From Tilletiaria anomala UBC 951 (Eukaryota; Basidiomycota; Exobasidiomycetes; Georgefischeriales; Tilletiariaceae), in NCBI RefSeq assembly GCF_000711695.1, contig NW_013547019.1:310001-374000 (forward strand): a stretch of 64,000 bases of DNA, read 5' to 3'. The position numbers and the translations under genes are program-made. Positions 47,409 through 58,378 of the stretch are shown piece after piece (position 1 is the stretch's first letter; every line of letters begins with the position of its first letter). Below the pieces are notes generated by a model, which was given only the letters and a program-made list of their open reading frames with translations, did not search any database and was not told where the DNA came from.

Positions 47409-49177
47409 ATGTGCAGGGAAGGCGTGGAGACACGCAGCACGGGCGCAGCTGACGCAGAAGGCAAGGGCAAAGGCAAGGCCGCCGCTGCTGCTGCCAGCGA
47501 TGGCGACCGGCCAACGAACAGTGCCTCCACAGCCAAGACTGCCGCCACGAGCTCGCAGAGAGATAGGCACGCGTGGGCGTCCCCGCCGCCCAGTGGACCG
47601 GGCATGCTACAAGATCTCGCCCAGACGCTCGCCTCCGCCGTTAACGGCAAGAGCGGTGGCGCGGCACGGCTCGATAGCACTCACGCCGCCACTGCTGAAT
47701 TGGCGAGAGCTAGCTCGAGCCGCGCTTTCGACACCGCGGCCGGGGGTACTGCTATACGTGGTGGATCGGGGAGTACATTCAGACTGCAGCAGCCGCAGGT
47801 CGGCTCAGACACGGAAACGGACGCATCGTACGCTGCCTTCGCCGTAAAAACGGCAGGAGGAGATACAGGTGTAAGGACGAGCACTAGCTCGACTCTGCAT
47901 CCGACTACTTCCTCCTTCCTCTCACTCGACCGGCACAGTGGCGAAAGCAGCGCCGCTTCCCGAGTCCAGCTCGCCGCGCCAGGCATATACAGCTCCTCAG
48001 GGGAACTCGACGCGTCCTTGCATGCGTACGTCCGAGCTTCTTCGCTGTCAGTCTTCTCCTCTCTTTTCGAAGAAAAAGAAGAAGGAAAAGAAGAGCAAGC
48101 GGACTCGCTCGCGGACCAATTCTATCAAAGCGCTGTGTTGGATGGCAAGCATGACGCGAGAGGCACGGAAGCGGTAGCGGAAGTGGACGCATCTTTCGAG
48201 CATGTCTGGGCCGCGCATTCTGCAGGAACACAGGCGCCTCCTGCGTCTTTGTCCCACACCGTCGCGCCGGTATTCTCAAAACCTGGAGCGGGCCATGACG
48301 AATTCATGTCGCTCCTAGCGCAGGAAGAAGCACAGCTCGGGCCCGTCTCGCAGGAGCCATCCGGTCTGATTCATGACTTGGCCGTCCCGTCCTTGCGCTC
48401 TCCTCTATCGCCGTCGCCAGCGTTGGCAGGCGGTGAGGAACGCCCAGCGCCGCGCACACCCAGCCAGTTCTTCATGCGGCATGTTTTTCCCCGCGGGCAC
48501 AGCAATGCAGCGGCCATGACCAGCGAGCAGTACAACCTGCACCTCGCGCTCGACGCGCAGCAGACAGCGCAGGGCGCAGATGCCGATCCGGCGCGCCTTG
48601 CGGAGCGCATCGTTCCACCTGATACCAATGCCGCGGCGCGGAAAGGCGTCTATGCGCTCACGCCTGAAGAGGCTTTCAGGCATATTTTGCAGGGCACAGA
48701 ACTGCAACAGACGCAGCAGGAAGGAGCTGCCACAGCGCCTTTACGTTCCGTTGCATCTGAGGTGGAGCGGCTTAAACGGCACCTGCCTCGTGAGACGTAT
48801 GTCGACGTGAGTCTCCCACGTTTCCACATCTATGGAGAAAAAGTATATTGATGCTGGAGATCGCGCCTCCCCCCATGCAGCAAGTCTATGGTCTGCCCCC
48901 GCTGCTCGCCAAAATGCTGCAGGAAGCCGAGATGCCGTCGGAGCCCGAAGAGTCGCAAGAGACAAAGGGTCGGCGTGCCCTCGCAGTTCGGCGCTTGCAA
49001 GCTCTGCGTCGGCATCTGGAACCGTCATTGCCTGGCCCATCAACGGCGGCCGTGTCGACGTCGCAGACTTTGCCTGTGCAATCTTCTCACTCTTCCACTG
49101 CGACGCCGCAGAGGAAGGCGGCCAACGTCTGGGAGATGGAATCGTGGATGCGCGCACACATCGATGCGGGTAACTGA
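47409..49177 (+). CDS. Unknown alanine/serine-rich protein
   Basis: Two exons (47409-48806 and 48860-49177, intron 53 nt) join GTC GAC to ATC GCG in frame and give 571 residues. I recognise no family. Most of it is low complexity, rich in Ala, Ser, Thr and Gly. More ordered patches are SLADQFYQSAVLDGKHD and SFEHVWAAHS (about residues 230-275), PSQFFMRHVFPRG (about 350), ALTPEEAFRHILQG (about 420) and, at the exon join, RLKRHLPRETYVD running into IAPPPMQQVYGLPPLLAKML. It ends with ANVWEMESWMRAHIDAG. There is no signal peptide or membrane segment. The cysteine at position 2 and the W-containing patch recall peroxin-20, but the similarity is too slight to use. The ATG at 47409 is the first in an otherwise open frame. 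Confidence 0.68.
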
Positions 49178-49593
49178 CCCAACGCCATGCGCCTAGAATT
49201 TGGTTCGGCGTCTTTTCCTTTCACTGAGCTTCATGCTCTTTCTGTTGTATTGTGTACGATCCTTGGCCCCAGCTTGCCCGAAGCAAAGTTGCAAGTAATA
49301 GATCCGACAGCACGACCGATAGAAATACTGGAATATGGATACATGTCTTTTTCAATAGAGCGCGTGGGCGCGTGTGCCGCGGGTTGTTGAGCTACAGGCG
49401 GTCCGTCCAGCGGGCTGCAGGCCTACGCGGCAACAGGTGGTGGTTGTGATGCGCTGTAGCTGTGACTGTAGCTGCCTTTGTTTCCCTAACCTGCTTTAAA
49501 ACCCCAGATAAATCTAAACTGTCCACATAGCTGCAAAGAGACGATTCGGAGCGAAATCGAAAAAGGGTAGTAAAACGCGCGCCGGTTCGTGCG
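49178..49593. other. Convergent 3' region
   Basis: Between the stops of the unknown gene (+) and the chitin synthase (-). No gene is seen; the sequence should hold both 3' ends. Confidence 0.5.
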
Positions 49594-52500
49594 TCACAGA
49601 CGGAAGATCCACATGAGCATGTACAGCAAGCTCCCGAAGGCGCGGACAGCCGCAAAGGCGGCCATGCTGTAGAAGACGACTGTCTGGTACGGGTTGATGA
49701 CGGGGCCGCGGTTGCCAGACTCCTTGTGCTTGCGGCGGATGTACGCATTAAACCAGCTGGACGTGAATATGAGGATGAGGGCAGCATTGGTGACGATCCA
49801 AGCGAGGAGGAAGTTGGTGCGGAAGTTGGCGTAGTGGTCCTGCTGCTTCTGGTCGGCGCTACGCTTCTGGTGCACTTCTGGCTTGGGCGTGGCGAGGTCG
49901 CGCTGCATTGAGCTCCACAGCTCCTCGGCCTCGCCCTGCGTCGTGGGTACCTTGACCTGTACGACCTCCTTGCCATCCTTCTTTTGCGTGGTCGCCTGTC
50001 CCAGATCGGTGTGCGCCTGGTCGCTGCCTTTGGTGCCCCACGAGACGTCATGCAGGTTTGACATGCTGTAGATGGCGAGGATGATGGTGTAAGACGGGAT
50101 GAGCAGCATGTATTGCAAAAAGCTGGTGAACATGTGCCACGGGTCGAGGAAGAGGATAGAGGCGACGAGCCAGAGGACTGCAATGGATCAAGCAAGCACA
50201 TAGGCCCATCCGGCATTCAGGTGAGCAGATCCGGAGGAAACAAGAAGCGGGCACAGCTGGAGCGCTCTTACAAAGGGAGAGACTCACTATACGTCGAACA
50301 GAGGGAGATGACAATGTCCCTGAATCCGCTGGTGAGGAAGAGCTGTTCGATGTTGGCGAGCGTCCAGTTCCTCAGGTTCGTGAGCCCGGCGGCGTTGAGG
50401 GCGAGGTAGGTGGTGAAGCCGGCGCAGTAGAGCGTGAGGCCCATGATGCATGCAAAGAGGATCATGACGCCGGTGTAAGCCAGCTTGCTGCCCTGTGGCC
50501 GGTTGCCGAGGGAGCAGACGAGACAGACAACCATGAGCGCGATGAAGATGTTCTCGACCGCCTCGAGCACCGCCGCGCCCTGCCCGCCGAACGGGTCCTG
50601 GGTCGGGTCGCTCGTCGCGCTCGAGACGAGGAAGAAGAACTGCGGGAGAGAGGCAAAGAGGGCATGGAGGAGGTGTCAGCTGCCGCCTGCGCCAGCGATG
50701 GACACGGAGTGCAATGCATACCGCCAAAAAGAAATTAGCGGGAGCGGTGTACGAGAATACGAGGCTGATGAGGTTGTAGATAGCCTGCAGCATTAGCGCG
50801 AGCTTGCGCAGAAATCCCTGGCCAGAAGACCAGATGCGGTACCAGTGCAGGACGGCGTAGATACTCGCGAAGAGCGAGCCGTTGAGCCACCGGCGGCGCT
50901 GTGCGATGAACTCAGGCACCTGCGCCGGCACGTCTGTCGATGCATGCGCGCTCTTGATGTAGCGCAGCGTCCAGGCTGGGGTGGTGTACGGGGATGGGTT
51001 AGGGCCAGTGGCAGCAGCGTCAGCGTCAACGTCGAGGCCACGATGCGGTGCCAAAGTGTACAAAACAGGACTCACCCTGCTGTCTCTTGGTGACGAGCTC
51101 AAAGCAGAGGATTCGGTCCTCTGCGAGGTACATGTTGCTCTCGAATGTGCCGGCGTGGACGCCGGCTGCGCCCGAGTGGAGCGCCTCGCCTTTAAAGTAG
51201 CTCTCGAGCGGCGCCCCGAGGACGGCTTTGTAGCGGTACGCGGAGAAGGCGCCGGGGAGAACGGAAATGTAGCCAAAGACGCTCTCGAGAGGCTTGTCGA
51301 GAATGTTGCTGACCTTGTACTCGAAATTCTGACTCGCAACGAGCGGGTTGAGCAGCTGCCACTGTCCCTTTCCTGCATCGACGCGGATCTCGCCGCAGGC
51401 GCCGCCGCAGGAGGGGTGCCTGTCGAAGGCCTTCCAAAGCTCGTAGAGCGACGTCCCGCTCGGTTTGGTGCCGACATCGAGCAGGATGCACACGTTAGGC
51501 TGCAGCTGCAGCGCAAACGCGTTGAAGAACCAGCGGTGTGAGTTGAGCTTTTTCTGGTTTTTCTCCTTGAGGCAGAAGATCAGCTGGATCGGACACGCGC
51601 CGACTGTGACAGTGCCGTCGGGTCCAACGACGACCTGCGTCGTGTATTCGAACACGTGCGCTGTCGTCGGCTTGTCGCTGACGTGGTCGAGCATGACCGC
51701 CTCGTTGTAGCAGCCGTACAGGCCGAGCACCTTGAGCGTGTCCGCGTTGGCCTTTTTGCGTCCGTCCGAGACGACGACGACGACGATCTGCAGGGTGGCG
51801 TACAGCGTGCAAGCAGGTGACGATGCTCATCAGCAAAAGCGGCGAGGATGGCGAGGCGAAGCGAAACGAAACGAATCTACGGCCCAACTCACCTTCTTCC
51901 ACGCATCCTGGCCCCATGTCTTGCTGCGGGTGCGCGAGCAGAGATGGGCGATGTTCTTGATGACGCCAGACATGGTGCGCGTGAAGAGAGTGGCGTCCTC
52001 GTTGTACATGGTCATACAGATCATCAGCTCCACTGGCGCACGGCCGTAGAGCCAGGGGCGGAGTGCATAGCGCTCGCGGACAAAGTCGTTCGGGTCGCAC
52101 GTGACGGCCATGTAGCGCATCCGGCTGAACTCGGCACCCTGGCCCGACTTGCTGATCGACGCGGGCACAGGGACTTCGAGGACGAGGTTACCGTTGGTCA
52201 GCTCAATGTGCCGGACGGTGCGCTTGCGCAGGAGACGCTCGCGCGTCGCCCCGTAGTCCGCCAGTGGCCTGCCGCTGCCAAATGCGCTGCTGGGGGCGGC
52301 AGCGGTGGCGATGAGAGCGCCTGGGGTGCCGAGCATGAAGGCCTCGTGGTTGTTCCATGCGGGCGTCGGGTCGTTCGGGTGCGGCATGTGCAGCGGGCCG
52401 GGACCGGAGAAGCCGGCGGGGGGAAGCTGCTGCTGCTGCCGCCATGATGGCGACATGGGCATCGGCGACGGCGCCCCAAAGGGCGACGGCGCATAAGGGT

Positions 52501-53041
52501 CCTGGTGCATCTCGATCGACTCGTAACCGGGCCCATACCCTGGGGCGCCGGGCGGCTGCTGGTGATGATGGTACGAAGAGGCGTCGTCGGGGTTAGGGTG
52601 CACCAAGTTGGCCTGGCTGCTCGAATACTGGTTGGCCATTTCGTGGTAGTCGTAGGGCGCGTCGTTGTACGGTGCAGGGCTGGATGAATGCACACCATGG
52701 CTGTACTGGGAGGAGTCGTGGTAACCCATCGCCGGGTTGGCCCACTGCTGCCTCTGCTGCTCGGCCAAGGCGGAGCGCGGCATGTCGAACCCTACTGAAG
52801 CTGCCGTGTTGAACCCGCCGGGCTGCTGTTGCTGTTGCTCGAACGGGTTGGCCTGTGAGGCATAGCCGCCGCCACCACCACCGCCGCCACCGCCGCTGCC
52901 CAGGGATGCTGTTGATTCGTCGACGGCTGCGCGCGAGGCGTGCTGCGACATTTGGCGCGACGGTTTGGTTGGCGTCGCGTGGAACATTGGTTGCTGTTGC
53001 TGCGATTGCATCCTGGGAGGACGAGGGGAGAGGGCTGACAC
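49594..53041 (-). CDS. Chitin synthase, class III type
   Basis: A plasma-membrane family-2 glycosyltransferase polymerising chitin from UDP-GlcNAc. The N-terminal 230 residues are disordered and rich in Gln, Gly and Pro, with an uninterrupted run of Gly near residue 55. The catalytic part starts [17 protein letters not shown], then [19 protein letters not shown] and [12 protein letters not shown], a class III pattern. It continues with [87 protein letters not shown] and [13 protein letters not shown]. The product-site motif QRRRWLNGS is at about 50.87 kb. Several membrane helices follow, and the C-terminal exon ([19 protein letters not shown] to the end) has two more. Roughly seven exons, about 1,000 residues. 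It begins [14 protein letters not shown]; the ATG eleven codons in is an alternative. Confidence 0.94.
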
Positions 53042-54254
53042 GGCACTGCACTGTACAGCACAGCACGACTCTCACTCTCCGCTGCTGCCACACACGTCGC
53101 TGTGCAGCCAGCCTCTCTGGGCCACCTGAAATGCGCTGAGTATTCGGCAGCGAGGAGATGAGATGAAATGAAATGAAGTGGGATTGGCTCGAGCTGGCAC
53201 ACATACATCAAATGCCAGCAGCAGAGCACTGCAGCAGTGCCTGGATGCGGGAAGCACGTGGAGCGCGCCGCGCCCGTGCTCTGCCGCCCTGGTGCCTGAG
53301 TGAAATACGCAAAATGGCAAACAGCAATAACAAAGGAAACACTGTCTCTCGCGCTGCAGTCCTGTCCACAGCACACAAAGGGCCTCCCAGAGTGTTGCAC
53401 ATGATAGTAGGGTTCTGTAATGTGACAGGTTGCGTGGTCAGGCACACTCACCATCAGCACCCCACGCGACACGTCTCTCGATGCTGACCACATGGGAAAG
53501 GTGCCAACGCACGGCAACGAACATCAGCATGCGTGCTGGTCCCGCTTGGCGATGGGCCACTGGCCAGCGACAGGGAACGCTCGCCCTTGCGCCACATCGC
53601 ACGGCCATCTAGCCTGGTCAGCTTTGGGCTCGACGGAGGTCCGCTGCAGTCTCCCGCTGCCACCCGCCGTCGCATCCTTGGCAATCGACGCCCCAGCGCT
53701 CGCATCCAACTGGCGCACCATCTTCGTAGACAGCGATGAGCCGCGGTGGTGGCGGTGGCAGCAGCGAAGCATAGAACAAGTGAGGCCCGCGCTCATCCTT
53801 CAGTGTTCAGTACTCTGTTTCCCGGCTGGGGCAAGCCCATAGCGTACATCCTTGTCGGCAGGGAAAGCCAAACCCAGATGCGCAAAGACGAATGAATGCA
53901 AAGGGGTTTGGCCTTTGAAGAGAGTTTGCGATGGACCTAGAAATACAATGATCACGGACGTCTCAAAGACGAGAAAGGGGTACTTGCCTGCCCTGCTTTC
54001 TTATTTTTCCTCCTTCTGCGTCCCTCTCCCTTCCCTCTATCACTCCTGCCACGCGCCGCTCTGCAGCACGGTCGGGAGCAAGCCTCCGTCGTGCGCCTTG
54101 ACTCTCGGCCGCCGCGCTTCCCTGCGCCACGCCGGGACGAAACCCACACATGCGCGGCCCGTGCGTGCGTGCGGGCTTGCCAGCAAAGGGGGGGAGGGTG
54201 GTGGGGGGAGAGGCGCGCGTGTTCGCATGCCCAGACATACGACCGTGCTGGAAT
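53042..54254. other. Chitin synthase upstream region
   Basis: A 1.2-kb gap between two minus-strand genes with no supported gene. A pentanucleotide repeat (GARAT, five units) lies at 53155-53179. Two GCCAAG cores, the binding core of PacC/Rim101, lie on the minus strand at 53545-53550 and 53677-53682, about 500 and 640 bp from the start codon. Given PacC's known role in cell-wall genes these may matter, but two in 1.2 kb is close to chance. Confidence 0.45.
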
Positions 54255-54981
54255 TCAATCGTGGATGAGCTCCTGCACACTCCAGTCCTCGTAGCTGCCG
54301 TCGGGCAGGTACCTCCGCACGATCAGCGGGATCTTGTCTGCCTTGAGCTCCTTCATCGCGATCGCCAGCGGGTCCGTCTCGCCCTCGATCGCGACGAGCA
54401 CCGGCGCGTTCATGCTGCGCGCATGAAGCCATCCCGGCGCGCAAGTCATCGATCGGCAACGACACGGGGCACAAGCGCGCACAAAGAGAGGGACGGGAAA
54501 CACAAAGGTCACGTCATGTAAGCACACTTCGGCCGAAAGAATGGCCAGAAGGGGAGCGGAGTGGACCGACTCGAACCACGCACCTGATCTGCAGCGCCCT
54601 CGTCCCCAAGATCCGCGCGCGCTCGTATTTGGTCATGTACGGCGTCGTCATGCGCTGCTCGCTCGGCACCTTGCGCCCCTCCTGCCCGTCTTCTCCGAGG
54701 GGTTGGCCAGAATGCACGACGTTGCTCCCGTTCGCGCCGCCGCCATCCGCCGGATTGAACGCCGCGTCGTCCAGCTGCTCCTGCTCATCCAGCAGGTCGC
54801 CATCGTCGCCATCGTCGATCCTGTCGTCGTGTCGCGTGTCAGAAAGGAGGGGGGGAGGAGATGCATGCGGGTGAGATGGTAAATTCGAATCCGCACGACA
54901 GTACACGCCCTAGCTCTCCTTCGGTGCTGCTTACATGGTATCGTCCATCCCCCCCTCGTAATCACCTTCATTGTCCGCCAT
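54255..54981 (-). CDS. RPB6: RNA polymerase I, II and III subunit RPB6 (ABC23)
   Basis: RPB6 is shared by all three nuclear RNA polymerases and sits at the base of the clamp. Three exons give 147 residues, close to yeast (155). The acidic N-terminus ([16 protein letters not shown], then [17 protein letters not shown]) leads to the core [20 protein letters not shown] and LQI, joined across an intron to [40 protein letters not shown] and [13 protein letters not shown]. The first intron splits the codon of Met16 after AT and resumes with G. All conserved core residues I know are present. Confidence 0.97.
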
Positions 54982-55653
54982 TTTCACTGTGCCTACTCCG
55001 CCTCTTCTGCTTGTCTCGCTGCTGCCAATTGCAGAGCTCTTGTCTGTTCACGCCACCTGTGTCGGTGACCAGTCTGCAGGCGGGGGGATCGAGGACAGAA
55101 CAGCACTTCTGCGCGTCCTTCAGAGCTATGCCTGGGATCACAGCGGGCTGGCGGATCGGCTTGCTGCAAGAAGATGCCTGATAATGTGATCCTGCGACAG
55201 CTCTACTCTGGAGCCTGGAGTTGCAGAAGCTGAGGACCGTTGTGCTACAATTGTGCTTTTTCTGGCCTTAACCCTTGCATCTGCTTGTTCAATGCTCTTC
55301 GCTCATCGAATAAATCCAACTTCTGCAGCGGAATCGGCGACTTTTCTCCCGGGCGAAGCAACTTCTTTCTTTTTCTTGGGCACTTCCTCGGGAAAAAAAG
55401 AAAGCAAAAAAAATGCTTGCGCTGCATCTCGTCATCCGTCATGATGCTCGCCTGATGGAAGCTTGAGCCTTTATGAGACCCCCTCTCACATAGTCCATAA
55501 CTTCTTCACTGCGACCATAGACCCACCGCCGGCAGCTGGACGGAACACTTGTGTGGGAGACTTGCGAGTCTGTGGCAAAGAAGGGAGCGCTGGAGCGCGT
55601 TCATCGACCACCAAGACAGTACGGCTCTCTGACGCTCACATGCTGCTCGTGTG
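54982..55653. other. Divergent promoter region, RPB6 / DEG1
   Basis: 0.67 kb between two starts, with no supported gene. A-rich sequence (AAAAAAAGAAAGC then AAAAAAAA) lies near 55393-55412. Confidence 0.5.
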
Positions 55654-58029
55654 ATGCCCGCCCGGCTTGGGGTCCACCGCTCGTCTTCTGCACTGCATGC
55701 ATTCAAGCTTGTAAATGAAATAGGTGGCCGCGCGAATTTTCTGCATCTGCCATTCCGATTCGCTACCAACACCCCGCGAAACTACACACAGAGCAAGAGC
55801 CAGAGCAGGACACACGTAGCGCGCAGGATGGACGCCGTCGCTCGTTTCGATGGCTGGAGCCACGAAGCGCTCGTCGATCGCATCGTCGCACTCGAAAGCG
55901 CCGTCAGCCGGGAAAACGCGAGACGTAGCTGGGGCGCGAGCGTTGCTGGAGCTGGACTTTGCGTCCCGAACGGACAAGGATCTTCACGACCGTCCGCTCT
56001 TTTGAATTCCGAGCCAAATCCAGAGCAGGAGCAGTCGCAACGCAAGCCAAAAGCGGCCGCCAAAGTGCGAGAGTTCGACGTCACATCTCAGCCGTGTCGC
56101 AAAATTGCCCTCCGCTTTAGCTATGACGGTGCGCCATATGCAGGTCTGGCGGCGCAGTCCACTTTTGGGGACGACCCTGCGCCTGCAGCTTCTGCGCTCG
56201 CGTATGCGTGCAGATCTGCTGATGCCGACGGCGCCGATGCACGCGCCAGCACACTCATGTCCACTTCCCTCCCAACGGTCGAGGGACAGCTCTGGCGCGC
56301 CCTCTGCGAAGCACGCCTCGTCGACCCCGTGGGAGGCATGGAAGGAGCAGGGTGGACACGCTGCGGGCGTACAGATCGCGGCGTCAGCGCTGCAGGCCAA
56401 GTCGTGAGTCTGTGGGTGCGCAGTCGCAGGGTGGACCAGTGGGCACAGCGACAAGAGCAGAGGGGAGTATTCCTGCGCAAGAGCGGAAGAGACGAGGAGG
56501 TGACGCAGCTGCAAGAAGAGCGCAGTGTAGAGACAGAAGAAGCACCGTTCGTGCCTGCGAACGAAGAGCTACCGTATGTGGCAACGCTCAACCGTCTACT
56601 GCCACCGACGATCCGGATACAAGCCTGGTCGCCCGTCCGTCCGGACTTCTCCGCACGCTTCGATTGCCGCTATCGGCACTACAAGTACTTCTTCACATCC
56701 GGTGCACCGCGCGCGCTGCAGTCGCTCCACCCAGATGGCGCCGCGGCGCCCGGATGGAACCATGCGGGCGCACAACTGGACATTGATGCGATGCGCGATG
56801 CAGCATGTCGCCTCCTGGGAGAGCATGACTTCCGCAATCTGTGCAAGATCGATAGTAGCAAGCAGATCGACAATTTTCGGCGCAGGATTGATGGTGTCAG
56901 CGTCGATGTGGTCGAGCCTGGCTGGCCAGCACGCACGGTGCAGCAGCAGCTAAATCGCTCCGAAGGATCACCACCTTCTGTTTGTCTTGACGCCATCGCC
57001 CAGGGCCAGGAAGAGCGCATGTACGTCCTCAACTTGCGTGGAACCGCCTTTCTGTACCACCAAGTGCGTCACATCGTTGCGGTTCTCTTTATGGTTGGCG
57101 CGCGCCTCGAGTCACCCAGTGTAGTCGACGAGCTACTCAACGTTCATTCAGGCGCCCTTGTTGCCGATCGTCTCGCCTTGCGAGCGAGGGCGATACGCAC
57201 AGGCGTAGACGCTCCGCCAGATAGCCCATCGCGCTGGACACTACCTAATTCCACAGCGACAGGCATGCAGGGCAAAACCGCAGCTGATGTACAGCGTGAC
57301 GTGCTCGCCAGCGCTGGCGCTGACACGAGTACAGAGACGGCCGTATCCGACAAAGATGTGCAGGAGGTTTCGGAAGCCTATCAACACCTTGCCGTCCTGG
57401 AAAGCAAGCCAGTGTACGAGATGGCCGCAGACCGGCCGTTGGTGCTCTGGGACTGCGGCTTCAAGCCCGAGGACATACAATGGCGTGCTGGGGCCTGCGA
57501 CGAGCCGCTATCACCGCGCCCGACGTCGACGACGATAGGAGGTGATCCGGGTGGAGGCACGGACATCGTAAAGGCCATTGCGCAGAGCTGTGACAGGACA
57601 GCAGCGACGACGACAATGCACCTGCACTCGCAATGGGCCAAGGCTGCTATCCAAGCCGAGCTGAAGCGCCACTTTGTGCTCGCCGCGCCGTCGTCGGCCA
57701 GCGGCGGCGTCCTGCCCGCCAGTACGCTGTTTGGCGACGCGCGCTTTCCTGTGCTTGCGCCGCCGGCCGTCGACGACGTGCCCATGGAGGGAAAGAGGCA
57801 CGAGCAGCGACGCATCGCGCTGCCGCTCGGCAACGGCACGTCGCGCAGCGGGAGCCCGGGCTACAGGCCACTGCGGCTGCGCAAGCGGGACGAGACGGCG
57901 GCGGAGAAGAACGAGCGGTGGCTGAACGGCAAGGGCAAGCGCCGAGCGGACGCGCGCGGCGTCACGGCTCTCGAGCTCGCGAAGGGATATAGTGGTGGCA
58001 AGCGCAGACAGGAGCAGGATGTAGAGTAG
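55654..58029 (+). CDS. DEG1: tRNA pseudouridine-38/39 synthase DEG1 (PUS3)
   Basis: DEG1/Pus3 makes pseudouridine at positions 38 and 39 of tRNA anticodon arms. A single exon, unusual here, encodes 791 residues from the ATG at 55654 or 733 from the ATG at 55828. The shorter form starts MDAVARFDGWSHEALVDRIV, the usual family start. The TruA core follows: KIALRFSYDGAPYAGLAAQ, then the catalytic-aspartate motif CGRTDRGVSAAGQVVSLWV (Asp near residue 240 of the long form), LPPTIRIQAWSPV, DFSARFDCRYRHYKYFF, GEHDFRNLCKID and YVLNLRGTAFLYHQVRHIVA. RPLVLWDCGF is the family C-terminal element. Length exceeds yeast DEG1 through inserts and a basic tail. The first 58 residues are rich in Arg/Ser/Ala with almost no acids, like a mitochondrial leader. 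Confidence 0.94.
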   Translation: MPARLGVHRSSSALHAFKLVNEIGGRANFLHLPFRFATNTPRNYTQSKSQSRTHVARRMDAVARFDGWSHEALVDRIVALESAVSRENARRSWGASVAGAGLCVPNGQGSSRPSALLNSEPNPEQEQSQRKPKAAAKVREFDVTSQPCRKIALRFSYDGAPYAGLAAQSTFGDDPAPAASALAYACRSADADGADARASTLMSTSLPTVEGQLWRALCEARLVDPVGGMEGAGWTRCGRTDRGVSAAGQVVSLWVRSRRVDQWAQRQEQRGVFLRKSGRDEEVTQLQEERSVETEEAPFVPANEELPYVATLNRLLPPTIRIQAWSPVRPDFSARFDCRYRHYKYFFTSGAPRALQSLHPDGAAAPGWNHAGAQLDIDAMRDAACRLLGEHDFRNLCKIDSSKQIDNFRRRIDGVSVDVVEPGWPARTVQQQLNRSEGSPPSVCLDAIAQGQEERMYVLNLRGTAFLYHQVRHIVAVLFMVGARLESPSVVDELLNVHSGALVADRLALRARAIRTGVDAPPDSPSRWTLPNSTATGMQGKTAADVQRDVLASAGADTSTETAVSDKDVQEVSEAYQHLAVLESKPVYEMAADRPLVLWDCGFKPEDIQWRAGACDEPLSPRPTSTTIGGDPGGGTDIVKAIAQSCDRTAATTTMHLHSQWAKAAIQAELKRHFVLAAPSSASGGVLPASTLFGDARFPVLAPPAVDDVPMEGKRHEQRRIALPLGNGTSRSGSPGYRPLRLRKRDETAAEKNERWLNGKGKRRADARGVTALELAKGYSGGKRRQEQDVE

Positions 58030-58378
58030 AAAGCTGAAATGCTCAAAGACTAAATGCAAAGCGCGATGCGCCGAGCACAACAACACAAACCCAGGCAAGC
58101 ATCTCCAATTTAGAGTGAGCCTATTGCAAAGCAGTCGATCGTTGTAAAATGCATAGTCCATTTTAACGCCACGGCAAAAAAGCGCACTAGAATACAACCA
58201 AGAAAGCCAGCCAGCGTACAGCCGAGCGAGAGAGCAGGAAATCACAGATAACACGGATGGATGATTGTTGCGTGTGAGCAGACACAGAGACAGACAGGCG
58301 GAATGCATGACCCGTTTTGCGTGACGAACATAGAAGAGTCTGCCGAGAAGACCGACCATACTGGGACTTGGGTTGGGA
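58030..58378. other. Convergent 3' region, DEG1 / PacC
   Basis: Between two stops; no gene is seen. It should hold both 3' untranslated regions. Confidence 0.5.

Noticed and set aside
47409-49177. Identification of the unknown protein as peroxin-20
   Set aside because: Only an N-terminal Cys and one Trp-containing patch agree; the conserved N-terminal block of the family is absent.
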